From positions 1 to 64,000 of the forward strand of contig JBMOKU010000003.1 in assembly GCA_049324315.1 (NCBI GenBank): a DNA stretch of 64,000 nt, read 5' to 3'. This document shows, piece after piece, positions 52,319-60,990 of the stretch (position 1 is its first letter; every line of letters starts with the position of its first letter). A model generated the notes under the pieces. It ran no database searches. It was not told the origin of the DNA and saw only the letters and a list, made by a program, of their open reading frames with translations. The stretch comes from JBMOKU01 sp049324315. Lineage in GTDB: Bacteria > Bacillota > Clostridia > Peptostreptococcales > Thermotaleaceae. A program made the position numbers and the translations under genes.

Positions 52319-52882
52319 TTACTCCATTTCTCCATTTCGTAAAACCATATGTATATGATCTTCCCATGCTCCGTTGATTCTAAGATATTTCTTTGCAACA
52401 CCCTCATGATAAAAGCCTAGCGCTTCTATAACCTTCCGTGAAGCAATATTTTCAGGTATGATATTTGCTTCTATGCGATGTAATTTAAGCTCGCCAAAAG
52501 CAATTTCTATGGTTTTTCCCAGGGCTTCTTTCATATAGCCTTTGTTGACTTCGTCTTTATCCAGTTTATAACCGAGAAAACAGGATAAAAATGCACCTCT
52601 GACGATATTGCTTAAACCAATTGTCCCAATGATCTTCTCAAATGATGTATCTTCTTTTTTATAGATCCATAGTCTAAATGTATCACCCCGTGTTATGCTA
52701 TCCATATCTCGAAGCAAGCTTTCTCGGTGACAATCCAACGTAAAAAATGTTTCATCCCTACTGGGCTCCCATTTCCTTAAGAACTCTTTATTACGAGCAT
52801 AATAATCTAACACCTGCTGGGCTTTTGTTTCATCAATAGTTTTTAAAACCAAACGCTCTGTTTCATAAAATTGCTTAAGCAT
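52319..52882 (-). CDS. GNAT family N-acetyltransferase (RimJ/RimL-like)
   Basis: 187 residues of the RimJ-type GNAT fold: TERLVLKTIDE at the start, IGTIGLSNIVRG, LGYKLDKDEVNKGYMKEALGKTIEIAF (acetyl-CoA loop) and HRIEANIIPENIASRKVIEALGF. Acetylation of a protein N-terminus or small molecule is expected; the substrate is not predictable. It starts 11 bp after the ThpR-type gene. Confidence 0.9.
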   Translation of the reverse strand: MLKQFYETERLVLKTIDETKAQQVLDYYARNKEFLRKWEPSRDETFFTLDCHRESLLRDMDSITRGDTFRLWIYKKEDTSFEKIIGTIGLSNIVRGAFLSCFLGYKLDKDEVNKGYMKEALGKTIEIAFGELKLHRIEANIIPENIASRKVIEALGFYHEGVAKKYLRINGAWEDHIHMVLRNGEME

Positions 52883-52893
52883 TATTCAACCCC

Positions 52894-53439
52894 CTATTTA
52901 GAAAAGTGAGCAGAAAACAAAGGTCGATAAACTAGCTTTCCATCTTCTCTTGTACTTTCCATAAGGGATAACTTATTTACGAACAGCTCATTTGGAACCA
53001 TGGATATTACCTGTTTCAGGGTATCAAATTCGCTTTGTAGAACAACCTCTCTACCTATGGTAATATGCGGTTTTAATCCTCTTTCTTCTTTAGGATATCC
53101 TATGGATTCCAGTTCCTTCTCTAAAAGTTGATATAGTTTTTTTAGTTCCGTACTATTTTCTAATCCCGCCCACAATATTTTTTTATTTCCTCTAGGGAAA
53201 AAACCCAAATTTCCGGTCATTGAAGAAAAACCCGAACATTTTTCAGCTGTTTTTGACACAGCATTTTTCAGCTCTTCTATCTGTTTTTCATCCGATTCAC
53301 CGATGAAACGCAGCGTTAAGTGGAAGTTATCTTCTCTTGTGAAATTCCCTTTTATACAGTATCTCTGAATGATTTTACTTTGATTAAAAAAGTACTTTTT
53401 CAATTCCTTCGACAGCTCTATGGCGATAAATACCCTCAC
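52894..53439 (-). CDS. thpR: RNA 2',3'-cyclic phosphodiesterase ThpR (LigT type)
   Basis: 181 residues of the 2H phosphoesterase fold with both HxT motifs, HLTLRFIGES and HITIGREV, and the family start MRVFIAIELS. It hydrolyses 2',3'-cyclic phosphates to 2'-phosphates; the in vivo role is unclear. The start is GTG 53439 behind AAGGAGTG. Confidence 0.92.
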   Translation of the reverse strand: MRVFIAIELSKELKKYFFNQSKIIQRYCIKGNFTREDNFHLTLRFIGESDEKQIEELKNAVSKTAEKCSGFSSMTGNLGFFPRGNKKILWAGLENSTELKKLYQLLEKELESIGYPKEERGLKPHITIGREVVLQSEFDTLKQVISMVPNELFVNKLSLMESTREDGKLVYRPLFSAHFSK

Positions 53440-53512
53440 CGAATCACTCCTTTTTCATTCCGGCTTCGTTCGTTTAATAATTGTGCACCATACACTCCAT
53501 CCTTATATTATA

Positions 53513-54712
53513 TCAAGATAAATGAAAAATTACTTCTGTTTCTGTATAACCTAATCTTTCGAGCAGCTGTTCCATATTAATATCTGTACAGATCCCATCT
53601 TGATCCCAATGTTTCTTGCACCCACAAGCATCTAATAAAACACATTGAGCTGGAATCCCTAGTTCTTTAGCTTTCCAACCGCCAGCAAGAAGATTGAGCA
53701 CGCAGGCGACACCTACAATCCCTACTTCATGGGGAGTTGAGATTTCTTTCAAAAACCTGGAGGACTCGTGGGTAATCACAAGGACTTCAAATCCTTTCTG
53801 CTTCCCTAGTTTTGTAACTCGACGGACATTACAGCCCGCTGTACAGGAAGTACATCGCAGAGCATCGTCCACTTTTTCAGCTTTACACTGGTCATCGAAG
53901 CGTCTTCTCATGCATCCCGGCAGCAAAACAATTTTTCTTTCTCTATTTTGGAAACTTCTTTGATACGCCTGATTCAGAATTGCTGCGCCAACCATGTTTA
54001 TATGATATTCTACCTTTTTTCTGCCGCAAAAAACATAGTCCTCCCGCCATTGATATTGGGGATGAACATTCTGAAGAAAATTCTCAACTTGCTCTGTATA
54101 AACATTCAACGCCTCATCGCTTTGTTCCTCAAACCACTGGGCAAAAGAAATACATGTTTTTATTTGCTTTGCAGCATCTTCTGTATCCAATGAAGAAAAA
54201 TATGGTGCCCATATCTGTAATCGCTTAGCTTCCTGCTTAAATTCCCCGGTTGCTACCAACCAAATAATGAGTTTATCTAAATTTTCAAGAGAATAGAAGC
54301 CGTCATTTTCAACGATAGCTTGTTTCGTCTTTTTAGTCTTATATGATGATGCAAAATATAGCTTAAAGAGGACACCTCTCACTGCATCAGCAATATCTTT
54401 TATATATCCACCTTTTTGTCTGAGTTTCCCCAACTTTTGTAAAATCATTCCCTGCCTCTTGTTGAGCCTTATAGCTTGACCCATATAAGTTCTCCAGAGA
54501 ATCCCTAGCATCGATAAATCCAAAATGTATTCTTCTCTCGTATCCAGCGGCTTCTGTTCCGTCTTAACGACATACAATTCAAATTTTCTAAGAATGTCAT
54601 CCATCATTTCCCAAGCTTCTTTCAGTACTTCCTTAGAAAACCTTTCTACAACCCGATAATAGCGATCTGATGAATGATCCATTCCTTTTAATGAATAGGT
54701 AATCACTTTCAT
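53513..54712 (-). CDS. DUF116 domain protein
   Basis: 399 residues. The C-terminal ~200 residues carry the DUF116 block: VLLPGCMRRRFDDQCKAEKVDDALRCTSCTAGCNVRR and VGVACVLNLLAGGWKAKELGIPAQCVLLDACGCKKHWD, with about ten cysteines that look like metal or iron-sulfur ligands. The N-terminal half is helical. Function unknown. AGGGGAAGGG precedes the ATG. Single gene. Confidence 0.88.
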   Translation of the reverse strand: MKVITYSLKGMDHSSDRYYRVVERFSKEVLKEAWEMMDDILRKFELYVVKTEQKPLDTREEYILDLSMLGILWRTYMGQAIRLNKRQGMILQKLGKLRQKGGYIKDIADAVRGVLFKLYFASSYKTKKTKQAIVENDGFYSLENLDKLIIWLVATGEFKQEAKRLQIWAPYFSSLDTEDAAKQIKTCISFAQWFEEQSDEALNVYTEQVENFLQNVHPQYQWREDYVFCGRKKVEYHINMVGAAILNQAYQRSFQNRERKIVLLPGCMRRRFDDQCKAEKVDDALRCTSCTAGCNVRRVTKLGKQKGFEVLVITHESSRFLKEISTPHEVGIVGVACVLNLLAGGWKAKELGIPAQCVLLDACGCKKHWDQDGICTDINMEQLLERLGYTETEVIFHLS

Positions 54713-54845
54713 AGCAAAATCCCTTCCCCTAAAACTTCACAACTCAATTTATCTATCTATACATACGCTACAAAACCATGAATGTCTGATATAATTTGTA
54801 TACCTTGCTTGTGCGTTATTCTCAATCCTATCCTTGATAGGGGCA

Positions 54846-54876
54846 TAAAAAATAAAGCGGCAATACAGCCGCTTAT
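54846..54876 (-). terminator. Terminator of the sigma-gerW operon
   Basis: AAGCGGC-TGTATT-GCCGCTT followed by TATTTTTT on the minus strand. The gerW stop codon lies in the stem. Confidence 0.8.
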
Positions 54877-55247
54877 TCGTCTCCCTTACAACAACCTTCT
54901 CCCTTATGCAAATCAATTTTACTCATGATCTCAGGCACCATTTCCACCAGTTTTTCCAGGCCACCTTGCTTTCTGATGGGTAGTACTTCAATACGATCCC
55001 CTTTTATTACCAGCATAGCCGTAGGCGTTGCCTTTGCGCCCATACCGCCGCCACCGCCGCTGCCGCCTGAACCTTTAGGATCTGTTCCGTCTCCTCCACC
55101 ACAGCCTAGTCCAAAGAATACATCAATAATAGGAATCAGCGTCGTATCACCTACTTGAATAGCTTCTCCTACTATCGTCTTTGACTTAATAAAGCTTTCA
55201 AGCTTTTCGAACATCACGCTTACATTTTCACTAAAATTAAATGACAT
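54873..55247 (-). CDS. ytfJ: GerW family sporulation protein (YtfJ)
   Basis: 124 residues. The conserved core SKTIVGEAIQVGDTTLIPIIDVFFGLGCGGG, a Gly-rich stretch, and ATPTAMLVIKGDRIEVLPI define the GerW/YtfJ family, which is needed for proper germination and spore-core function in Bacillus. It overlaps DUF2953 by 11 bp, the same pairing as in other Firmicutes, and is the last gene before a terminator. Its presence supports a spore-forming host. Confidence 0.94.
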   Translation of the reverse strand: MSFNFSENVSVMFEKLESFIKSKTIVGEAIQVGDTTLIPIIDVFFGLGCGGGDGTDPKGSGGSGGGGGMGAKATPTAMLVIKGDRIEVLPIRKQGGLEKLVEMVPEIMSKIDLHKGEGCCKGDE

Positions 55248-55902
55248 ATGATTTTTCCTCCTTTTTAATTCGTATCATTTTTTTAATTATATTTCTTACA
55301 GGCTTGGTCACCAGCAGCCGTAATACAATGATGCATAGAACGCCTATGATTACCCTTCCCTGTATTGCAAACTCACCTTCTACCACTTCATCCTCAAAAA
55401 CCGTCATAACATCGAACTGCTGCCTGTGTAAAAAGGGGGTTATAGAATAGATAAGTCCGGATAGGATACCTGTGTAGTATGGATTTTCAAACCCAATCCT
55501 TCCTTTGATGTGAATATGCTTTGGCTTCATATGCTTTACGATATCTCTAACAAATCGCAGCCCTGCCTCCAATAAATCCTTGCTCAGCCACTCCAACCCC
55601 TGTGTCATAGCTGTCTTCTTCTTATGTTGATTATCTTCTTCTTGCTTTACTTTATTATTTGCCTTTTCATCTTTAAATACAGAAATTTGATATTTAAAAA
55701 CATGGAGGGAAAAGTCCGGCTTAAAACCATCACTGATCTTAAAACTGATACCGATACTGCTCAATAACCAGCTGATTCTCCCCTGTAGTTTATGATTCTC
55801 GTATTTATGCCCGTAAAAAGCATATTCGAATGGAATAAAGCACACTGTAAGATATGTAAGACCCACAACGTACATTATAATTTTAAAGAACAGCCATAGC
55901 AT
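55237..55902 (-). CDS. DUF2953 membrane protein
   Basis: 221 residues with helices at both ends and a basic coiled-coil-like middle (KANNKVKQEEDNQHKKK). DIVKHMKPKHIHIKGRIGFENPYYTGILSGLIYSI is the DUF2953 core. The family is usually paired with gerW (ytfI-ytfJ), as here. It starts 2 bp after the anti-sigma gene, so it belongs to the sigma operon. Confidence 0.9.
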   Translation of the reverse strand: MLWLFFKIIMYVVGLTYLTVCFIPFEYAFYGHKYENHKLQGRISWLLSSIGISFKISDGFKPDFSLHVFKYQISVFKDEKANNKVKQEEDNQHKKKTAMTQGLEWLSKDLLEAGLRFVRDIVKHMKPKHIHIKGRIGFENPYYTGILSGLIYSITPFLHRQQFDVMTVFEDEVVEGEFAIQGRVIIGVLCIIVLRLLVTKPVRNIIKKMIRIKKEEKSYVI

Positions 55903-55904
55903 AA

Positions 55905-56348
55905 TTATCGACTCCTCACGGCGGCAAGCTTTTTACTTCCTTTATACAAACGGGCTGCCATTTTAGTCATTACACCCGGTGCTTTTTTGATTCCTTTTTC
56001 TAATAATTTAGCTCCCGGCTTAACGCCTGGCATAAATCCTATAAATAGACCGGAGTTTTGTACAATATGCTTCTGTAAACCGACAAATGCCTTAATACCA
56101 TAAGTTTCTTCGCAGTCATACCGATCCATCATTTCTTCAATAACTTTTTCTCCAATAAGAGAAAGTTCTTCCGGTATCTCTATTTCATCCATATCCTCCA
56201 GTTCCCACATGAGAAGCTTTAATGACGTCAATTCCTTTCTGCATTCAACGCATTCTTTTAAATGCCCCTCCAAAATGATCTTCTCTAACGGATCAATGGT
56301 TCCATCCAGATATTCTTGAAGCAAAAAATGATCAAAGTTGCACTTCAT
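55905..56348 (-). CDS. Zinc-finger anti-sigma factor (zf-HC2), apparently soluble
   Basis: About 147 residues. The ZAS motif is HLKECVECRKELTSL (H-X3-C-X2-C). The C-terminal part has no clear membrane helix, only SGLFIGFMPGVKPGAKLLEKGIKKAPG; it is basic at the end. The start is ATG 56348 (TGATG overlap with the sigma gene) or ATG 56351; GGAGG lies just upstream. As partner of the ECF sigma it should hold the sigma inactive until a signal releases it. Confidence 0.85.
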   Translation of the reverse strand: MKCNFDHFLLQEYLDGTIDPLEKIILEGHLKECVECRKELTSLKLLMWELEDMDEIEIPEELSLIGEKVIEEMMDRYDCEETYGIKAFVGLQKHIVQNSGLFIGFMPGVKPGAKLLEKGIKKAPGVMTKMAARLYKGSKKLAAVRSR

Positions 56349-56926
56349 CATGACACCTCCCATACGCCTTCATGCTTCAGCTTATCTTTCAACATCCTTC
56401 TGCCGCGGAATAAATACGTCTTCACAGTACCTATCGGCAGTTCCATGATTTCTCCGATTTGATTGTAACTCAATCCTGATACATGCCTTAGTATCACAGC
56501 AGTCTTCATATCTTCCGGCAGTTCTTTGATGGCCTTCTCCAAGAGTCTTTTCGTATCTAAAAAACTGAATTCCTCTTCGACGCTAATCGATGAGGAAACA
56601 ATATGTTCTAGCCTATGGTTTTCATCATCTATAGACGTTTCTAGGGAAACCGCATTCTCCTTTCGATCCCTTATATGATTCAAGCAAGTATTGATGGTGA
56701 TCTTTTTCAACCAAGGAAGAATGGGCCTCTTTTGATCAAAATCTCTTATCCCATTAAACACTTTGATATATATTTCCTGTACCAAGTCAAGGGAATCTTC
56801 TTTGGAGTTCGTATAATGCCAACAGAGCTTATATATGTATTTTTCATATTTCTTAAACAGCAGCTCATAGCCTTCCCGCTTACCGTTTTTGCATAGTTCT
56901 ATTAACTTTTCATCGGAACTCTCCAA
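56348..56926 (-). CDS. ECF-family RNA polymerase sigma factor
   Basis: About 192 residues: region 2 (YKLCWHYTNSKEDSLDLVQEIYIKVFNGI) and region 4 (VILRHVSGLSYNQIGEIMELPIGTVKTYLFRGRRML) of the sigma-70 family without region 3, thus ECF type (SigW/SigV-like). TTG 56926 is chosen because AGGGGGGAGA lies 5-10 bp upstream. It heads the operon sigma, anti-sigma, DUF2953 and gerW. A candidate own promoter TGAAAC-N17-GTATTA lies at 56991-56963. Confidence 0.92.
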   Translation of the reverse strand: MESSDEKLIELCKNGKREGYELLFKKYEKYIYKLCWHYTNSKEDSLDLVQEIYIKVFNGIRDFDQKRPILPWLKKITINTCLNHIRDRKENAVSLETSIDDENHRLEHIVSSSISVEEEFSFLDTKRLLEKAIKELPEDMKTAVILRHVSGLSYNQIGEIMELPIGTVKTYLFRGRRMLKDKLKHEGVWEVS

Positions 56927-56962
56927 AAAATCTCCCCCCTTTCTGCAAAGATCTACACTATG

Positions 56963-56991
56963 TAATACCCGAAAAAATAGAAAAAGTTTCA
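56963..56991 (-). promoter_or_regulatory. Candidate ECF-type promoter of the sigma operon
   Basis: On the minus strand TGAAAC (56991-56986) followed by a T-rich 17-bp spacer and GTATTA (56968-56963). TGAAAC with a T-rich spacer is typical of ECF (SigW-like) autoregulated promoters. The -10 is a weak match. Confidence 0.45.
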
Positions 56992-57140
56992 AAATAGCTG
57001 AAATTTTTCTTTTTATATTCTAAGGTTCATTCTTTTGGTCCCTTGGATAGTATCAAAAAACAGCTATATTGAACACAGACAGCCATTAACACAATATACA
57101 AAACACACATATATTGATAGAAGAAAAGGAGGTTATATCC

Positions 57141-57884
57141 ATGAGATACGTTTATCCCTGCGGAAATTTTTTTTGTCCATTTTATATAGCCCAAAGATTT
57201 CGATCTAGTCATGATCATTTGGCTTCTTTTCCAAGACGTTCGCCTGTTGTGGTCAATCCTAAGGAGATCGAATCCAAGGAAGAATATATTCATTTTCACT
57301 TAACCATTCCTAAACTAGAAGGCTTACCCAATCAACAGGTACAGAACTTGATCAATCATGCCATTGAGAGCGATGTAATGGAATTTAAGAGGCAGATGGA
57401 AGAAGCGGCACAGGAAGAGGCTGAAAAAGCAATGCAGGAAGGAAGAGAAATGAAACCTTTTATCGCATCTTCCATTTATCAAGTCACCTATGACAGCAGT
57501 AAAATCTTCAGTCTAACCATGACCTATTATGAACTGATCAACAATATACATTCATACATCAAAGCGTCCTATAATTTTAATCTAATCACTGGAAAATCCC
57601 TGGGATTGAAGGATTTGTTCAGGCCAGGTGTTGATTATAAAGTGGCCATCAATGCTGAAATACGGAAGCACATTCAAGCCAATCCGGATAAGTATTTCCC
57701 TGGTACATTAGAACGCTTTCATGGTATTGCAGAAGATCAACCCTTCTACATTGCTAAAGAATCTTTGGCTGTCTTTTTCGGATTTCACCAGATCGCACCT
57801 ACAGAATCGCAAATACCCATCATAAAAATTCCGTTGTCCCATCTAAGCAGTCTTTTAAAACCTGAAATTTTATCTTCCATCTAG
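57141..57884 (+). CDS. DUF3298 (RsiV-like C-terminal) protein
   Basis: 247 residues. YIHFHLTIPKLEGLPNQQVQNLINHAIESDV and ISNxxY-type beta segments, then LITGKSLGLKDLFRPGVDY, NPDKYFPG and FYIAKESLAVFFGFHQIAPT match the DUF4163/DUF3298 pair found in the extracytoplasmic part of RsiV-type anti-sigma factors. There is no membrane helix or zinc-finger N-terminus here, only a short Cys-containing start, so it is not an anti-sigma factor by itself. It is divergent from the ECF sigma operon, which is where RsiV-like domains are expected. AGGAGG precedes ATG 57141. Confidence 0.85.
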   Translation: MRYVYPCGNFFCPFYIAQRFRSSHDHLASFPRRSPVVVNPKEIESKEEYIHFHLTIPKLEGLPNQQVQNLINHAIESDVMEFKRQMEEAAQEEAEKAMQEGREMKPFIASSIYQVTYDSSKIFSLTMTYYELINNIHSYIKASYNFNLITGKSLGLKDLFRPGVDYKVAINAEIRKHIQANPDKYFPGTLERFHGIAEDQPFYIAKESLAVFFGFHQIAPTESQIPIIKIPLSHLSSLLKPEILSSI

Positions 57885-58093
57885 TTTTAATTAATTCCTT
57901 TACAACATTTTATTATGGAATTTCTGCCTATAAATATCTGAGGAAATTGTTACAGACGATTTCCTTTTTTTCATGTGGTATAAAAGGACGAAAGAACCAT
58001 CTTTCCTTTAATTAAGTATAAAAATAAAGATTTAGTAAAATATTAATTTTGCATAACCATTTTCTTTTTTACGAATAAAAAGGAGTTGTCAAA

Positions 58094-59182
58094 ATGAGAA
58101 TTGCTATTATTGGTGCCAGTGTATGCGGCTTGGCTTGTGCATTAGAATGTGAGCGTCTAGGCGTCATTCCTGATATCTTCGAAAGAGACCATACAGTTGG
58201 CTGGGTATGGCCGTCCGTCAGTTTTTGTCCATTTATTTTTTATCGAGATGCAGGTGATATTCGTAAGTATCTACTGGACAACTATAATCTTGATATAAAG
58301 CCGATCGGAAATTGTACAAGCATCACCATGAAGTCATCAAATCAAGAAGTAAAGGTGGAAGGGAAGCTTGGATACTTCTTTTCAAGAGGTAAAGGTGTAG
58401 AATCATTGGAGCAGCAGCTTTTGCGTGATATTCGTAAAACTCCCATACATTACAATCGAGCTGCCGATTATAAAGAGCTTTCCAAAAAATATGACTTTGT
58501 TGTAGTTGCAACGGGAAGTGACGCAGTAGCGAGAGAATTAAATGTATGGGAAGACTTAGGATTAGTGCGTATGTACGGTGGTTTGACCTTAGGCTCCTTC
58601 GATCCCAACTCCACATCCATATATTTTAATACAGACTACGCAGGTACAGGCTATGCTAGAGTAACACCCTTTAACGCCAGTCAAGCTGTTGTAAAGCTTT
58701 ATGTTATCGGACGCGATGAATTTCAAGAAGATATGCTGTTCTCAAGATTTTTAGAGCAGGAAAACCTAAAACATTTAGAATTCATCTATAAGATTAATCC
58801 AAACCCATTTACAACAGGACGGGTAAAAAAATTCAGGGTGGGAAATATATTATTAGCAGGCCGCGCAGCTGGTCTTACGGAAAGATTGTTAGGCGTAGGT
58901 TGTCCTGAGGCGTTGATAAGTGGCGTCTCTGCCGCAAGAGCCATGATTCAGAATCTGGATTATGAAGCAAAGATGAAAGATTTACGACTTGATGTTGAGA
59001 ATATCGCTGCTTTTAGGGATATAGTCAATTCTTTTGATAATAAAGATTTTGACATGCTGCTTTCAATTATTAAAACACCCGGCATTAAGCAACTGCTGTA
59101 CAACTCTCCTATGAATTTGGTTGATCTATCCGGTAGTATACTGAGAAAGGTGAAAGAATTTGAAGCCACGCTTAAGCATTAG
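58094..59182 (+). CDS. FAD-dependent oxidoreductase (geranylgeranyl reductase-like)
   Basis: 362 residues with an N-terminal Rossmann motif RIAIIGASVCGLACALE (GxSxxG), a second nucleotide-contact segment YDFVVVATGSDA and the C-terminal FAD motif GNILLAGRAAGLTERLLGVGCPEALISG. The layout is that of the geranylgeranyl reductase/PHBH-like flavoproteins. Substrate unknown. AAAAGGAG precedes the ATG. A single gene, 75 bp before the DUF421 gene. Confidence 0.84.
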   Translation: MRIAIIGASVCGLACALECERLGVIPDIFERDHTVGWVWPSVSFCPFIFYRDAGDIRKYLLDNYNLDIKPIGNCTSITMKSSNQEVKVEGKLGYFFSRGKGVESLEQQLLRDIRKTPIHYNRAADYKELSKKYDFVVVATGSDAVARELNVWEDLGLVRMYGGLTLGSFDPNSTSIYFNTDYAGTGYARVTPFNASQAVVKLYVIGRDEFQEDMLFSRFLEQENLKHLEFIYKINPNPFTTGRVKKFRVGNILLAGRAAGLTERLLGVGCPEALISGVSAARAMIQNLDYEAKMKDLRLDVENIAAFRDIVNSFDNKDFDMLLSIIKTPGIKQLLYNSPMNLVDLSGSILRKVKEFEATLKH

Positions 59183-59257
59183 TTAAGGAAAGGATATTTT
59201 AATAAAATAATAAGTGCTAACTGTTTGCCTATAGTATACCATTATGAGGTGTGTATC

Positions 59258-59917
59258 ATGTTAATTCTAAAAGTACTATCCCTCTACATCATTTCTATTT
59301 TTGTGATGCGAATCATGGGGAAATCTGCCATCGTTCAGATGACTCCTTATGATTTATTATCTGTTATTATCATCGGAACAGTGGTTTCAGAGCCGCTAAT
59401 CAGTACCGAATACCTTCCTACTATAAAAGCTGTAATTATTCTGGTCATTTTGCATATACTTTTTTCTCGTTTCACACTTCATCAAGTCGGAAAACAACTT
59501 TTTCTCGGAGAACCTACTTTGCTGATTAAAAAAGGACAGATCCTTGAGAAAAATTTAAAAAGATCTAGAATTTCCGTTGCACAGCTGCTCTCTATCCTTC
59601 GGTCACAGGGGTATCCCAAAGTCTCTGATGTTGACTATGTTATTCTTGAGCCTATCGGTGAAATGAGCATTATTCCAAAAGTAGAAAACACCCCCGTTAC
59701 AGTACAACACCTAAAAATCTCTATTAACGATGAAGGCCTACCCATCGCTGTTATTATTGACGGTAAGATTCAGAAAAAAAATCTAAAGCTGCTGGATAAA
59801 GATGAAGCTTGGCTCTTGGAACAGCTGGCAAATGAAAACATTCAGCCTTCCCAAATCATATATGCGTATGTCAGTGAAAATACAAAGGAATTAACTATTA
59901 ATCCGAAAACTCCTTAG
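59258..59917 (+). CDS. DUF421 (YetF-like) membrane protein
   Basis: 219 residues: three N-terminal membrane helices (VLSLYIISIFVMRIMGKSAIVQMTPYDLL ... AVIILVILHILFSRF), then a soluble domain with LLIKKGQILEKNLKRSRISVAQLLSILRSQGY and VDYVILEPIGEMSIIP. This is the DUF421/YetF-YdfR family; spore or envelope roles are reported for some members. ATG 59258 follows GAGGTG. Confidence 0.9.
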   Translation: MLILKVLSLYIISIFVMRIMGKSAIVQMTPYDLLSVIIIGTVVSEPLISTEYLPTIKAVIILVILHILFSRFTLHQVGKQLFLGEPTLLIKKGQILEKNLKRSRISVAQLLSILRSQGYPKVSDVDYVILEPIGEMSIIPKVENTPVTVQHLKISINDEGLPIAVIIDGKIQKKNLKLLDKDEAWLLEQLANENIQPSQIIYAYVSENTKELTINPKTP

Positions 59918-60042
59918 ACATACAAATAGAATCTATTTGTTTTCCATGCATCTCTTCTATCTATCAACTTTTTATAACTTCATGTTCAACCTTAACATGA
60001 ACTTTATATCTAACTTTAAGTTTTTTTCTTACATAAATATGG

Positions 60043-60079
60043 ATATCGGAGATAACGATTCATATCTTGATATCCATTC
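60043..60079. repeat. Inverted repeat between DUF421 and the phage-like gene
   Basis: ATGGATATC and GATATCCAT flank about 18 bp. There is no T-run, so it is not an ordinary terminator; it may be a protein-binding site or chance. Confidence 0.35.
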
Positions 60080-60102
60080 ACCATGTATCCATATCATACT
60101 AC

Positions 60103-60990
60103 CTAGAACGGCAGCTCTACACTATCCCGAAGCCCTTGAAGTCCAATCTGTTCATGACTCGCCGATTGTCTATTACCGCCATCCTTCACCTGCTGTATTT
60201 CCTTCTTTACTAATAGTTCCGTCGCTGCCTTTCTTACCGTTGGATCAGCAGCTTTTTCAGCCAGCCATTCGATATAATCCGGTGCTTGTTCGAAAACTTC
60301 CAAGAGGGTCTTACCCCTGTGCTTCCCAAAGGTCAATCGCATGTTTTGTACTTCCACTTCTGTAACCTCATTAGTTTGCTCCTGCTGGATAAAATCCCGC
60401 ATATCCTCAAGGTCCTGTGTAAATATCTCCGAGAGACTGGCAACTGCCAGTGTTGCATCGATCTGTGCTCTTTTCTTTGCCATCTTTAAGCATGTATTGG
60501 CCAATGTATAGGAGTCTTCGTTTTCAACGCGAAACTCTAGCTGACCAAACCGATTCAATCTACTTTTTAGTCTTGTTCTGTCAGCTCCCATAGGCAGATC
60601 TGATTCCTTTACCCATCTCCAACGGTATCGGTCTTCTTTCGTGTTGCAGTGACCAAACCCTTCCGTGATCCTCTGTTCACCTTTGAATAAAAGGCACTTA
60701 ACCGTATAGGCAAAAAAACCTTTTTCATAGTCCTGTACCTTATCTGTTATGTCATACATGGAGGTTATCCCCATCAGCATCAAAATTTTCTCTGCACCCG
60801 GCTTCAATAATGTGGGCTTGCTTGTCCCCGGTATGATCCCGTAATCATGTTCACTCTTTAACGTTTGCTGTACTACTGCCTGAAAATTGCTGATTTTTTG
60901 CATCAGCCCTGCCAGTTTGGATACGTCTACATGCTCAATCAGGGAGACATTTTGATTCTGCATTGTCTGCAGCTCTTTTCCACCATCCAT
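60103..60990 (-). CDS. Phage-like protein with C-terminal ExoX_C domain
   Basis: 295 residues. Residues ~195-235 (MRLTFGKHRGKTLLEVFEQAPDYIEWLA in pieces) match the ExoX C-terminal domain found in phage recombination proteins. The first ~190 residues (KPTLLKPGAEKILMLMGI, GFGHCNTKEDRYRWRW, NTCLKMAKKRAQIDATL) are a domain often seen in phage or plasmid genes next to ssDNA annealing functions. There is no exonuclease active site of the ExoX type. It directly follows the Gam-like gene. Biochemical role unknown; probably single-strand DNA handling. Confidence 0.7.
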   Translation of the reverse strand: MDGGKELQTMQNQNVSLIEHVDVSKLAGLMQKISNFQAVVQQTLKSEHDYGIIPGTSKPTLLKPGAEKILMLMGITSMYDITDKVQDYEKGFFAYTVKCLLFKGEQRITEGFGHCNTKEDRYRWRWVKESDLPMGADRTRLKSRLNRFGQLEFRVENEDSYTLANTCLKMAKKRAQIDATLAVASLSEIFTQDLEDMRDFIQQEQTNEVTEVEVQNMRLTFGKHRGKTLLEVFEQAPDYIEWLAEKAADPTVRKAATELLVKKEIQQVKDGGNRQSASHEQIGLQGLRDSVELPF

